Shown here one piece after another: positions 1 through 11,065 of a stretch of 64,000 nucleotides of DNA. Numbering within the stretch: the first letter of the stretch is position 1; the number at the start of each line of letters is the position of its first letter. The translations under genes and the position numbers were made by a program. The notes beneath the pieces are model-generated. The model made no database searches. It was not told the DNA's origin and was given only the letters and a program-made list of their open reading frames with translations. Origin of the DNA: Ichthyophis bannanicus (taxonomy: Eukaryota; Chordata; Amphibia; Gymnophiona; Ichthyophiidae); assembly GCA_033557465.1 (NCBI GenBank), contig CM066031.1, forward strand, positions 1,231,545,312 to 1,231,609,311. The letters are read 5' to 3'.

Positions 1-2
1 TA

Positions 3-611
3 GAAGAAGTAGAGGCCGAGGTGGACAGGCAATCGTCTGTGCTTGCGCAGATTGGCCCCCTGGCACAGCGGGTCTCAGCCCTCGAAGTCCACGTTGAGGA
101 TCAATCGAACAGAATGCGGAGAAATAATATCCGTATACTAGGTATCCCAGAAGGTCGAGAAGGATCAAACTCTGTAACTTTCTTAGAGAAACTAATTCCT
201 ACTCTTTTAAACATTACCTTGGAGCGGGCACTGGAATTAGAGCGTGCACATCGGGTACCTTCCCACCCGTCAGCACACACGCCCAGGCCTCGACCATTCG
301 TAGTAAAGGTGATGCGATATCAACATGTATTACAAATAATGCAAGCGGCGAAACAGAGCCATAATTTACAATTTGATGGACACAAAATATCCTTTTTCCC
401 GGATCTAAGCAAACAAACGGCTCAGCGCCGGAAAGATCTTCTGGCCTGCAGACCAGCCCTGCAACAAATACAGGCCCGTTTTGGTCTTTTCTATCCCGCC
501 ACGATGAAAGTCACTCTGGATAATCGTACCCATACCTTCACGGAGGGTCGTGCCCTCCGAGCGTTCCTACAAGATCGCTCCCAGATGGAAGTGGGACCGG
601 AAAGGCAATAG
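3..611 (+). CDS. L1 ORF1 protein, C-terminal part (RNA-binding, transposase_22 type)
   Basis: ORF1p is the trimeric nucleic-acid chaperone that coats L1 RNA in the cytoplasm. The frame is open from the window edge, so the protein is N-terminally incomplete here and the first ATG is not visible. The first visible stretch looks like the end of the coiled coil. It is followed by an RRM start with the family signature RRNNIRILGIPEG and, about 85 residues on, FVVKVMRY. The C-terminal domain carries ISFFPDLSKQTAQRRKDL, also typical of the family. The frame is undamaged up to its stop at 609-611. Assignment to L1/Tx1-like ORF1 is firm; the exact subfamily is not resolved. Confidence 0.88.
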   Translation, partial: EEVEAEVDRQSSVLAQIGPLAQRVSALEVHVEDQSNRMRRNNIRILGIPEGREGSNSVTFLEKLIPTLLNITLERALELERAHRVPSHPSAHTPRPRPFVVKVMRYQHVLQIMQAAKQSHNLQFDGHKISFFPDLSKQTAQRRKDLLACRPALQQIQARFGLFYPATMKVTLDNRTHTFTEGRALRAFLQDRSQMEVGPERQ

Positions 612-1015
612 AGACTCAGGGACCTAATTCTGGCGCTACAATTGACATTTACACTTTGGCTGTAGGTCTTGCTTAGCCTCTGCCAGCTCATTGTAGAAAT
701 GGGTGGTGGTGGCTGAGTGAGGGAGAACCTCAGGAGACAAGTGTGAGTGCCCAAGTAAGGATTATACTATGTATCATGTAATTGCTGTGCTGTTGCTGTT
801 CTTTCAGTTTGGCTCAAAACTAGTCATTCTTTTTTCTTCCTTTTTTTTTTTTTTTTTTTATATAATCATAATGCTGGCGGGGGTTTAAATTCTGTAGGCG
901 GCACTGGCTCTACCGGACAAGTTTAGTTAGTTAGGTTGTGACTTATTTCAGACAGGCTGTTATATTGTCCTAATGAGTGAAATCGATAATTTAATCATGG
1001 GATTGTTGACCTTGA
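612..1015 (+). other. L1 inter-ORF spacer with T-run
   Basis: This 404-bp non-coding stretch separates ORF1 from ORF2. It contains an uninterrupted T-run (about 841-859) after a pyrimidine-rich patch. I see no conserved coding frame. The spacer is longer than the roughly 60 bp of mammalian L1, which fits amphibian L1/Tx1-like elements being organised differently; that comparison is from general knowledge. Confidence 0.6.
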
Positions 1016-4000
1016 ATGTCATCCTTCTTTATCACAGTAAGACACACTATGGCTAGTTCACGGATACGGGTGCTGTCCCTCAATGTCAAAGGCATCACTA
1101 ACCCAGTAAAGAGGAAGAAAATCCTCACTTATTGTAAACATCAAAAGGCAGACATAGTCTACTTGCAGGAGACTCATTTGACCCTCTCAGAATCCTACAA
1201 GGTGAAGGACAAGGTATATCAAAATATTCTTTCAGCGCCAGCCCTTCAGAAGAAAGGAGGGGTCATCATTCTAGCTAAGCAAAGTCTGCATATGACGGTG
1301 CAAGAAACAAAGATAGATCCGATTGGACGCTGGGCTAGGGTGCTAGCGCAAATTAATAGCAGCTTGTATACATTTATGACTGTGTATGGTCCCACGAAGG
1401 ATGACCCTCAATGGCTCGCTCAGATAACTCAAGAACTACTGAGTATAGGTTCTTCACGTATTGTGCTAGGGGGTGATTTTAATCTTATACCAGACCATCT
1501 CCTAGACAGAACGCCTTACAAGCCACAACATAAACCTCAGTCAGCTCAGGAACTGCATAATATGCTAGACTTGCTTGGGATTTTGGATCCTTGGAGACTC
1601 ATTCACCCCCAAGAGCAAGAGTATTCCTTTCATTCTCTGCCTCACAATACACAAACTCGTATTGACTATTTCTTAATCTCCAAAACACTCGTACCCGAAG
1701 TCGTTGATGTGGGTCTGTTACCCCGAACAGTGTCAGATCATTCGGCGACCTACATGGATCTTAACGTGGGTCATGCAACAATATCCCAAAGTAGATTTTT
1801 TTTTGAGAAATCCTGGTTGGCAGATGAGAAGTTTTGTGCGGATATGAAAACAGCTATCACTGAATATTTTATCACAAACAAATATGGAGATACTTCCACA
1901 TGGGCCTGGTGGGAGGCCTTCAAAGCTACTGTTCGTGGACATATGCTGACTTACAAGATACACAAACGGAAAGTTGCGGCAAAGAGAAGAGCGGAATTGG
2001 AAGTTGAGATTCACACGGGCGAGCGACTCCTCGCACGTCAAACAGATCAGAGGGTGCTGCAGCGTCTACAGAAGCTACGTGCTCAGTACAACGCACTCCT
2101 GCACGACGAAGTCACTGAATCACTTAAGCAACAGCAGGGGAGATATTATCACGACAGCAATCGGGCTAGTTCGCTCTTAGCAAATGCCTTAAAGACAAAA
2201 CGAGCGGTCACACGGATTGTCGGCTTAAAAGACTCGGCAGGAGTCCTAAAAGTGACCGACAAAGAGATACTAGCGATCTGCGAGAGCTTCTATTCTAAGC
2301 TTTATCAATCAGAAACAACACATGATGAATCGCTGTTTTCCGCCTTTACCTCCGCTATTGTAGGCCCCCAACTTACACAGCAGCAGCAAAGACTTCTTTC
2401 CACGCCGATCGCCGGTAAGGAGATTCAAGCAGCTCTACAACAATTGGCTAAAGGTAAAGCTAGTGGACCGGATGGCTTACCAGCGGAATTCTATGGTGCC
2501 TTCTCAGATCTGCTTGTCCCAGAGTTACTGCTATACTATGAAGGGTTAGCGGAAGACCTCCCAGCAATAGGAGCGTTGGCAGCAGCAACGATCGTGATAC
2601 ATCCTAAGCCTGGTAGAGACCCGGAGAGAATCGAGAATTACCGACCTATTTCGCTGCTGAATGCAGACTACAAAATTTATGCTAAGGTCCTAGCCAACCG
2701 ACTATCCCAGGTCTTGTGGACACTTATACATCCCGACCAATGTGGCTTTATGCCAGGCAGATCTGCGGTGGACAATGGGCGTATGTTGGCACATGTGCTC
2801 CGCAAAGCACAGGAGATAGATCTGCCTATAGTGAGACTGGCATTAGATGCAGAGAAAGCCTTTGACAGAGTAGAGCTGCCCTATTTATATCAGACCATGC
2901 GTTGGATGGGAATCCCGGAGGCTTTTCTGAAGAGTGTGCAACTCCTGTACGCCAGACCGGTGGCTCGTGTGGCAGCGAATGGTACCGCGTCGCAAGAATT
3001 CCCCCTCACTAGAGGAACGCGCCAGGGATGTCCATTGTCGCCCCTGTTATTTAATATTGCCCTGGAACCACTGCTACTTAAAATTCGTCAGATGTCCAAT
3101 ATACAAGGGATGCCACTGGAAGGTTACCACTGCAAAGTGTCAGCCTATGCGGATGATCTTCTTCTGTTTCTCAATGAGAATTCCTTGGAGACCACCCTGA
3201 ACGTTATTACGGAATATTTGGGTATCTCAGGATATAAACTGAATCTAGAAAAGACCGTCAGTATACCATTTACGGCAACAGTTTCAGCAGAGGTTCTCTA
3301 TCGATATCCCTTCCAGGTGGAGAAAACGTCCTTTAAATATCTAGGGGTCACCTATAGTACTACCATAGCAGATACTCTGTCATTGGTCGTTGACCGATGT
3401 AAGGAGCTCCTACAAAACTATACTCAAAAATGGTCGCCTTTACACTTGACCTGGTGGGGACGTCTAGAAACTATTAAAATGGTAATGGTTCCTAAGCTGA
3501 CTTACATCCTCAGTATGATTCCGGTATTATTCCCAATAAAATTCTATCAAGATTTGGAAAAAAAAACTGTTGCTCTTCCTCTGGAACAAAAAAGTACCAC
3601 GGATAGCGGCGTGGAAGCTGAAACTTCCGAAAGAGCGAGGAGGCGTGCACTTTCCGGATTTCCATAGATATCATGTAGCGGCCATATTGAAGCAAGGATC
3701 ATGGTGGGCGGAGGATATGGATGACCCGGGGCATCCGACATGGCTATTAGTGGAATCAGCTGCTAGTGACCCACTTCCGTTGAAGTATTATATTGGCGCA
3801 ACGGTGCAACAAACTCAGATGAGCAATGAGATATTGCTAGCCACCCAGCAAGCCTTTAACCTTCTCCTACCCCTCTTGGGTGATACTCAGAATATCACGG
3901 ATGCCACCCCACTTTGGTTTAACCCGCGCTTTAAAGTTGGCGGCGAAAGTATAGCTTGGAGCTCATGGATACGTCGTGGAATCCTCAATCTGGGTCAACT

Positions 4001-4814
4001 CCTTGTCGGGCGAAACTACAAAACCTTCACAGAACTCCAATCAGAATTTCAGTTACCCTACAAATGCATGTTCCAGTGGGCTCAATTACGGCATTGCCTG
4101 AGCAAAGCGGGAGTGACGCCGCTACATAGGGTAGGGGGTCAACCGGCATATCAGCTGATTCAAGAATTTCGGATGGGCACTGGTCTAATATCCAAATGCG
4201 TAGAACTCCTCAGAGCCGCTGACACTCGTAGCCCTAGTGGTGCCCAGTTGGTTTGGGAAGAAGAAGCAGGCCGCCTGCCAACCTCTGAGGCATGGACACT
4301 CTTTTGGGGGCCCCAAATTCGGTTGTCGAGATCAGCCTCACTTACACAGATGCTATAGTTTTTGGCGCATCGTACCTATTTGACTCCGGTCAAGATGTCT
4401 AAATGGCAAGCACATGATGATGGTCACTGCTGGTCTTGTGGCTCCGAGCTGGGCACCATGGCGCATATGCTTTATTATTGTCCATTACAGACGCCCTATT
4501 GGAAAGGAGTATGGCAGAAAGTACAGAAGTTATGCCGGATAGACACACCCATTACCTTCCAAATTGTAATATATAAATCTTTAGCGGAAGTGCCCAGTTT
4601 ACGGCGCAACCACATGGCGCTGTTCAATCTACTCCTTAGTCTGGCACAGAAGGCCATTATGAGCCACTGGAAGAATTTTAGCGCACTGAGCGTCCCGTAC
4701 TGGTGGAATTTAGTGTGCTATCACCGCTCATGTGAAATAGCGTATGTAGCACAAAACCCATCCTATCGGAACCTCATGAGTAAATGGGACACTCCTCACT
4801 GGGAAGTTAGTTGA
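1016..4814 (+). pseudogene. L1 ORF2: AP-endonuclease, reverse transcriptase and Cys-rich C-terminus, one frameshift and one stop
   Basis: ORF2p nicks target DNA and primes reverse transcription from the nick. Starts are possible at 1016 or, more L1-like, at 1049 (MASSRIRVLSLNVKGI). The N-terminal endonuclease shows LQETHL, GGDFNLIPD and SDHSA. The RT shows GKASGPDGLPAEFY, NYRPISLLN, ALDAEKAFDRV, GTRQGCPLSPLLFN and the catalytic YADD at 3146-3157 (residue about 711). At the A9 run 3558-3566 the frame slips: the downstream frame reads LLLFLWNKKVPRIA and continues to a TAG at 4356-4358, then resumes in the same frame to 4814. A C-terminal zinc-knuckle-like motif (CX2CX8HX4C) lies near 4428-4482. 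Two lesions make this copy inactive as it stands, or the A-run slip could be a sequencing error. Confidence 0.9.
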
Positions 4815-5043
4815 CATGATTCTTTAACATGAAGGTATGACATTTGAGGTCCTCACCCCCTCCCACTTTAATTACATACTCATGAGCATGTATCCTTCAG
4901 ATAACAGGGAATAGATAATACACCTGTCTGTATTTGTCCTGGTATTTGTATGCATAATATGTTTGTAGTTGTGTTAATATATTGTCTGTTTTGTTGTTTA
5001 TTGTTTAAAACTGGTAAATAAAGTTGTCAAAAAAAAAAAAAAA
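4815..5043 (+). promoter_or_regulatory. L1 3' UTR, poly(A) signal and A-tail
   Basis: A short AT-rich trailer follows ORF2 and ends with AATAAA at 5017-5022, TTGTC and 15 A residues (5029-5043). This is the 3' end used for target-primed reverse transcription and gives the element's orientation. Confidence 0.8.
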
Positions 5044-5512
5044 GACCAGAAAAGCCATAAAGACCCACCTCTTCATGGAATACTATGGTCCCACCATTGA
5101 AGAAATGAATGATAAGACTTCACTGGAAGCAGCACAATAACCTGTCTCTCTCTTTGCATCATACAACTCCTCATCAACATAATAACATTCTCTCATGTCT
5201 CAACATAATCTACTCTAAGGACATCTAAAAGCTCACATACATCCTCCCCAGCAAACATATCCTCTCGCACTCAACCCTCACTACAATAATAATGCGATTA
5301 ACCAACAATTATTAAAGATAACAACCAAACTCACCCAATCTGCTACAGTGTAACTGTATATATTTGATAATTTAAATGTATTCTTTGTACCCCATGTAAC
5401 CCTCCAAGTTGTAACTCACTGTTCTATGTAAAGCTCGTTGCTATAACTGTTATATGTAAACCACTTTGAATTGATGATAAAGCGGTATATAAAACCTGTT
5501 AAATAAATAAAT
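5044..5512 (+). mobile_element. 3' end of an L2-like LINE
   Basis: A short frame at about 5051-5140 reads KAIKTHLFMEYYGPTIEEM and then stops. This matches the KTHLF-type C-terminus of L2/CR1-group reverse transcriptases. A 3' UTR follows and ends with AAACCACTTTGAATTG, GCGGTATATAA and AAATAAATAAAT, the typical tail of this LINE group. The same tail occurs in antisense near 14733 and 16438. Only the last 0.47 kb is present; the rest was lost or displaced by the L1 upstream. Confidence 0.7.
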
Positions 5513-6689
5513 CATTACCCAACCAGTTCCCGGTTCCAGTGCAGCACGCTCTGAGCATCGACACCGGCTCATGACTGCCAATATTTTGATGTCCTCTCAG
5601 AGTCAGAATCTTCTTCTATTCCGTGATACATCAGAGGACTCCAGAGTCACCGGGGATATTCCCTCTGCTAGTTCTCTGCTTCATATGCGGTGTTGATCCA
5701 TGCCAGAAGACATGTATTTTCAGGACTTCATCTGGATATAGCAGCAGGCCTTCAAATTACCGCTTCATCCAAAAGGGAACAGAGGGCTGAGGAATTGGAA
5801 ATTCTCCAATACCCCTCGATGCCTAAGGAGGCAGCAACATTACGGGTCAATTGAATCTTACAGGATCTAATGCTACGTATGTGGGAGGCCCTGCTAGCTG
5901 TTGCGCTTATAAGTAAACATCTAGATACTATGTATCAAGTTCCTCCATGCCCAGGGTTTGAAAAACCTCAACTTCCATACCATTCCATGGTGGTGGAATC
6001 AGCAATGAGATGCATTAAAAGTTGTAGGACTCATTCGTCTTTACCTCCTGGCAAGGATGCCAGGGCTCTCAATGCCTTTGGATGCCGCTTCTTCCAAGAT
6101 GTATGTTTGCTTCTAGGATTACATCCTTTACCTTTTACATGGGCATATACCTTAAGGATGTTTCCAGAGATCTAGGAAATTTTGCTCCTATCCTCCCAGA
6201 TGACAAACATGACTCATACTTGACAACAGTCATGCAAGCATAAAATACATCAAAATTCCTTACCATAGCTGCCTTTGATACCTTTGAGTCTACCAACAGA
6301 GTGGCTGCAGTCTGCATAGGTGCTTGTAGGATGGCCTGGCTTCAAGCTTCAGATCTGGAACAGTGTGTTCAAGATAAATTAGCCAACATTCCTTGTTCTG
6401 GTGAAAGCCATTTTAGTAAAGGTTGTAGAGAGAAAGCAGGGGAATTGAGGCAGATGATCTTACCCTCAAGCGCCTCTCCAGGAAGACTTCAGAACCCCCT
6501 GGGAAGAAAACCTCTTCTAAGAAGTCTTTCTATGCTAGAAAGAAGAGGTATTATCTTTCTTACCAACCATCTGCAGCTTATCAGCCTCGGCAACAACAGC
6601 AGAGGCCTCAAGGTCCTCATCAGCCTAAGAAGGTCAAGACTCCTAAACCCCAACCAGCTGCTACACAACAGCAAACACCTGGTTTTTGA
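5513..6689 (+). pseudogene. DIRS copy A gag remnant
   Basis: Gag-like ORF1 of DIRS is presumed to package element RNA; its function is inferred from position. The N-terminal finger is absent. Visible blocks are LDTMYQVPPCPGFEKP and HSMVVESAMRCIKS (about 5920-6030), PPGKDARALNAFGCRFFQ (about 6045-6100), and ACRMAWLQASDLEQCVQDKL after a frameshift. The tail is rich in P, Q and K and ends TPGF-stop, with GGT TTT TGA at 6681-6689. At least two frameshifts break it. Pol continues in the +1 frame across that terminal UGA. Confidence 0.75.
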
Positions 6690-8011
6690 CTCCTTCCTAG
6701 CGAGCATAGCTATTTGACCTCTGCAAGGTCCCCGCCTCTGCACATAGGAGGCTGCCTTTGTATCTTTGCCCATAGGTGGCATCTCATCACATCAGAGAGC
6801 TGGACTCTCAACATAGTCAGAGCTTACCCCAACATAGTCTCAACATAGTCGGAGCTTACTCCCAACCACCTCTCCAGGGACTTACCCTGCAAATCCTTTA
6901 CAGGCAAGTCTCCTAACTACAGAGGTGGCCACCCTGTTAACTCAGGGGGCTATCAAAAGAATCCCTTCTACCCAAAAAGTCAAGGGTTTGTACTCTCCAT
7001 ATTTTCTTATCCCAAAGAAAACAGGAGGGTACAGGCCCATCCTAGATCTGAAAAATCTCAACAAATTTCTCAGAGAAAAGTTCAAGATTTCCCTCAGTAC
7101 CCTTCTGCCCTATCTTCAGAAGGGCGACTGGCTATGTTCTCTAGATCTCAAGGACACTTACACGCATTTGCTGATCCACCCTCACCAAAGAAAATATCTC
7201 ACTTCAGGGTTCAGCAAGTCCACTACCAGTATTGGGTGCTACCCTTCAGCCTAACCTCAGCTCCCAGAGTCTTCACGAAGTGCATGCCAGTCATTGCTGC
7301 CTACTTGTGCACGCTGGGGATCTTGATCTTCCCCTACTTAGATGACTGATTGATAAGGCGAGAATCCCCAGAAGACGTAAAACTATCTCTTCATTGCACT
7401 ATCACAGTGCTCCAAAGCCTAGGCTTTGTTCTAAACTGTTCAAAGTCACACCTAGTTCCAGCGCAACAGTTGGAATTCATCGGAGCACTTCTAGACACAT
7501 GTCAGAGCCAAACTTTCTTTCCCAAGGATCGTTTTTCATGCCTCATTGAGCTGACCATCATGATACAATGCCAAAGTATCGTGATGGCTCAAGACATACT
7601 ATGCCTTCTAGGATACATGGCCTCCACAGTACACATTGTTGCATATGCCCATCTCCACATGAGACAAGCCCAATGGACACTTTTGTCCGAATGGTCTCAA
7701 GCGACAGCCCGCCTCTCCAACATGATTCGTGTAACACCTCCTCTAGTAAATTCCTTGCAGTGGTGATGTCCCCCCCCCAAAATCTTCTAGGAGGTTCACC
7801 TTTTCAGATGCCTCTAACGCAATGCACCGTAACCACGGATGCTTCCAAACTCAGTTGGGGAGTGCATCTGAACAACCTTACCATGCAAGGGCAGTGGACA
7901 GACCATGAATCCCAGATGCAGATCAGTCTCCTGGAGCTTCATGCTCTCACAAATGCCCTTCAGGTTTTTCATCCTCAACTATTGGGCAAATACGTCTTAG
8001 TCCAGACATAG
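6650..8011 (+). pseudogene. DIRS copy A pol remnant (RT and start of RNase H)
   Basis: The frame overlaps the gag end (HLVFDSFL) and then shows RT blocks: GAIKRIPSTQK, YFLIPKKTGGYRPILDLKNL, WLCSLDLKDTYTHLLIHP and the catalytic YLDD at 7335-7346. The Trp codon after YLDD has become TGA. RNase H begins with TTDASKLSWGVHL near 7830 and continues to LLELHALTNALQVFHPQ. The copy stops at about 8011 inside RNase H. Several frameshifts are present. Confidence 0.8.
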
Positions 8012-8300
8012 CAGATTGTCATCTTGCGCGGTTATGTTGTGGGGTTTTGAGCAATGTGCATAAGTGAGATGTAGGATTGCTGTTGAGTGCTTTATGTGTT
8101 TTGAAAAGCGTCTTGTACTTGAGCCAGTGCAATTGTTTCAAGGTGGGTGTTATGTGATCATATTTTGAGGTTTTCATGAGGGTGGATGCTACGGTGTGCA
8201 GAGCTGTGTGGAAGGGGATCAGGGTTGAGCGTGGTAGGTCTTGGTAAATGAAATTGCAGTAGTCCACATGCGGAAGGATTAGGGCTTGAAATGCTGAGTG
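8012..8300 (-). mobile_element. L2-like LINE fragment (RT C-terminus), antisense
   Basis: On the minus strand the frame reads ALILPHVDYCNFIYQDLP, SKYDHITPTLKQLHWLKYK and KTHKALN. This is the conserved region after the RT domain in L2/CR1-group LINEs (DYCN...LP, HITP.L..LHWL). It is truncated at both ends and interrupts DIRS copy A. Confidence 0.75.
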
Positions 8301-8682
8301 GAAGTCATGCTGCTCCTGCCTCCCCTCCAATGCAACTTCCTGTGTGAGGAGAGCAGGAGCGGCATGCCATGACCACACAAATGCGTTGCTGCTTTAAGGT
8401 CTCCCACAGCACTGAAGCAGCGGTTGTGCTGTGCATGGATGGATGTATGGATGGATTGATCAGGTAGCTTGTCACCCACCAGGGTCTGCCACCCTATACA
8501 ACTGCTTAGTTTGCCTAGTGGACAGGCCGGCCCTGCTTACAGATGAGCAATATTTTATTGGGTATTTCTCCTTTCTATTTTCTTCATATCTCTATAACTT
8601 TTGTGCTTCTATTGTTCCTTTCAATTTGTTTTTTCTGTATATGTGGTTAGTACTGCACAGGTGAGCACATTGGAAGGGTCTA
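8301..8682. other. Unassigned 0.38 kb with a possible DNA-transposon end
   Basis: I see no coding frame I trust. A short ATGGATGG-type repeat lies at about 8434-8460. The stretch at 8480-8540 ends in a GGCCGGCCCT palindrome, which may be the terminus of an unidentified DNA element. Confidence 0.3.
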
Positions 8683-8923
8683 ACATTCTTTTTTTTTAAT
8701 TATTTATAGTTTTATTAATTTTCTCAAACATTCAAGTATAACAAGAATGACAGAAACAAGATGACATATCATATAGGTAACCTAACATCAAATATAAATT
8801 GAATTAAATTAAACTAAAAGGAAAATTTTTGTCATCCAACTTTTAGACCACAAAATAGGTAATCAACGAGGGCTCCAGGAAATATACAAATATGGAAAAA
8901 CACAGATTAAGCAGGAATGAGAC

Positions 8924-10557
8924 TTACGTGTCAGCCATGTTGAGAGCAGTTTTCACAACAATACCTTCCCTAGCTACCAGGAAATCCAACAACTGACTGA
9001 GCTCAAAGAAAAGAAAAACTTTATCTTGATAGGTAATTAGACAGCGAGAAGGAAAACGTAGAACAAAACTCCCACCCAGGGACAGGACCCTAGGTCTAAG
9101 GCCTAGGAATTCCTTCCTCCTCAACTGGGTAGTACGTGAGAGATCAGGAAAAATATAAACTTTTGAGCCCAAGACACATTGAAATTCCTGAAAAAAGCCC
9201 GAAGAACCAGTGACTTATCCAGCTCAAGAGCCAGAGTCACCAGCAAAGTTGTTCTCCCAGTCACTACCTCCAGAGAGTCCTCCAGGAACTCCGTAAGATC
9301 CCCGGCTTCCTGAAGAGGAATCTCAGAGGCGGAACCACGAGAGCTAGGACCCAAATACAAATACTGAGCTCGCACAATAGGAGGCAAATTATCCCCAGGG
9401 AGCTTAAGTACCTCCTGGAAATATTTGTGGGTCATCTCAATAGCAGATATAAGAGGAGACTTAGGAAAATTCAAAAATTGCAACTTATTTCTACGAGCTT
9501 GATTCTCCAAATATTCAGCTTTCCTAACAAGCAAAGTTTTGTCCCTAGCTTGGGCCACACACAGCCCTCGAAGTTGTTCCAATTCCGCCTCTACTTTGGT
9601 CAAACGTCCAGTTTGTTCCTCTTGAATCCTCTTGGCCTCAGAAACTGAATTTCTCAAGGAAAGTAAGTCCATATTAACAGCACCCACCACAGACTGAAGA
9701 GAAGCATTCATCGTCGCAACCGCATCCCACAGTGCATCAAGACTTACTACAGTGGGTTTAACCAAGCCTCCCATACCTGGAATCAATCCCAGTCACTGTT
9801 CCCTCTAAGCTGTGCGCATGTGCGCGCGCACACACCTCGCCGAGTGAGCGCACATACTTTACAACAGAGCGCACAAAAATTACGGTTCTGATTCTGATAG
9901 AAAACAACAGACATCTTAAAATTTAAAAATTGTTGTGTATTTACGGTTTTCACAAGTTCTACAATATTTTCTAGTGCAATCAATGTGGTGTACATAGTGT
10001 ATTCTGACGTGTAGTCAAATTTTAAAGTATATAACTCCGAGTGTCGTTATGTGGCGCACAAAAATTTAACCTTCCTTCAAAAGCTGCACAGCTGATATTT
10101 TATGCGCACACAGCCTATAGAAAATTAGAGGGAACCTTGATCCCAGTCCCAGAGTTCCTTCTGCTACATCCCCAACTAGAGGGGCCGATCTCTCCTGACC
10201 TCCACTAGTTTCCATAGCTGGAACAGAGGGAAAAAATTAATCTCTCGCCGTTTCGGATCCCTCTTCACGCCTCTCAACCGGCGAGCTCGTTGGCATTCCG
10301 GGACGGAGTATTCCAACAACCGGCATTCTTCTTCCAGGATGAGGCAGGGGGGCTCGCTGTGGAGGGGAAAACCAAATCCCCGAAGCACTCAAAGCCGACA
10401 GAACCTCGTCCAGAGTCTCCGACTGACGCTCTGATGAAGACACCGCTCCCGCTGCAGGTATAACAAACCCACACGCCGCCAAAGTCTTCTGTCCAGTGCT
10501 GTTACCAAAGGTTGAGCCCGAGGGTAGGCTAGCCTGCTTGCGTTTTCGCCGTCCCAT
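8924..10557 (-). pseudogene. L1-type ORF1 of the HAL1-like element, interrupted
   Basis: The frame starts at the ATG 10557-10555 with MGRRKRKQASLPSGS, an N-terminus typical of L1 ORF1. A Pro/Ser-rich segment follows to about 10237. After the inserted MITE comes a long coiled coil (LDALWDAVATMNASLQSV onward, about 9730-9500). An RRM entry (YLENQARRNKLQFLNFPKS) lies at about 9500-9450. The C-terminal domain (VYIFPDLSRTTQLRRKEF, about 9155-9105) is reached by one frameshift near 9170-9190. The stop is TAA at 8926-8924. It differs clearly from the L1 ORF1 at the window start, so two L1 lineages are present. Confidence 0.8.
9794..10139. mobile_element. Non-autonomous hAT MITE, 346 bp
   Basis: It begins CACTGTTCCCTCTAA and ends TTAGAGGGAACCTTG, imperfect inverted repeats with the CA...TG ends usual for hAT. 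A perfect 8-bp duplication, ATCCCAGT, flanks it at 9786-9793 and 10140-10147. Internally it has a CpG-rich TGTGCGCATGTGCGCGCGCA patch near the left end and no coding frame. It landed in the ORF1-only L1 and is therefore younger. Confidence 0.9.
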
Positions 10558-10934
10558 TGCCTCCACTGGACCGCAAAAACTTCCAGATAGAAGAAATTGG
10601 TGTGGGGCGTGTTACCCGCAGCAACTCCCTGCCGCTACCTTGCCCCCAATATCAGAATACCAAACATTCTTTTTCCATGATCAGATGTGTCTTGTATTTT
10701 TTGCCTACTTTTATTTAATTTGCAAGGCTCTTTAAGCTCTCAGATCTTTTATAAATTATTACTTCTGATTCCCCAAATTTGATATTTTGGGATCTCTATT
10801 TCATTTTAAAAAATTTCCCCCTCTTCCTTGTTTAATTTGGTTGACACTGTTTAACCCATCATAGCTGACAAGCAAGCCATGAGATTTAAATTGTGTACAT
10901 TCTGCAAAAAGAAAATATCGCCACTACCAGTGAA

Positions 10935-11065
10935 CCTCTGTGCTGTGCGGTGACCCAGATATTCAATTCCGGTGGCTGGATATAGTCCCATCATTGAACA
11001 TCTGTGGTTAGTATTCAGCGGCAACAGCTATGCCACAGCTGCTGAATATTGGGCCCTTTATTCTT
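10935..11065. repeat. Interspersed repeat family X, copy 1
   Basis: The stretch has the GAATATT, CGGTGGC and CAGCGGC words and the GCTGAATATTGGGCCC end that recur near 25618, 31035 and 51945. Copies are diverged and their ends are not sharp. I could not assign a class; a non-autonomous DNA element is plausible. Confidence 0.4.

Larger units (their letters stand above)
1..5043 (+). mobile_element. L1-type LINE retrotransposon, 5' end outside the window
   Basis: The element shows the usual L1 order: ORF1 (RNA-binding protein), a short spacer, ORF2 (endonuclease plus reverse transcriptase), a short 3' UTR, an AATAAA at 5017-5022 and an A-tail at 5029-5043. ORF1 is already open at the first bases, so the 5' UTR and ORF1 start are outside. 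Damage is light: one frameshift in an A-run and one in-frame stop in ORF2, which suggests a fairly recent insertion. It abuts an L2-like LINE tail directly after the A-tail, so it probably inserted into that older element. The target duplication cannot be checked because the left end is missing. Confidence 0.93.
5513..8011 (+). mobile_element. DIRS retrotransposon copy A (truncated at both ends)
   Basis: Gag and Pol fragments occur in DIRS order, but both inverted terminal repeats, the Gag finger and the recombinase are missing. It starts right after an L2-like tail and ends in the RNase H domain, where an antisense L2-like fragment begins. It belongs to the same subfamily as copies C, D and F by protein similarity (for example CPGFEKPQLPYHSMVVESAM). 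Confidence 0.85.
8683..10662 (-). mobile_element. ORF1-only L1 derivative (HAL1-like), complete insertion
   Basis: The insertion is bounded by the 12-bp direct repeat AACATTCTTTTT at 8682-8693 and 10663-10674. On the minus strand it has a short 5' leader, an ORF1 starting at 10557, an ORF1 stop at 8926-8924, about 230 bp of AT-rich 3' UTR and an A-tail (T-run next to the left repeat). No trace of endonuclease or RT lies between the ORF1 stop and the tail. That is the organisation of half-L1 (HAL1) elements known from mammals. An alternative is an ordinary L1 with a clean ORF2 deletion. A hAT MITE (9794-10139) interrupts it. Confidence 0.75.
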
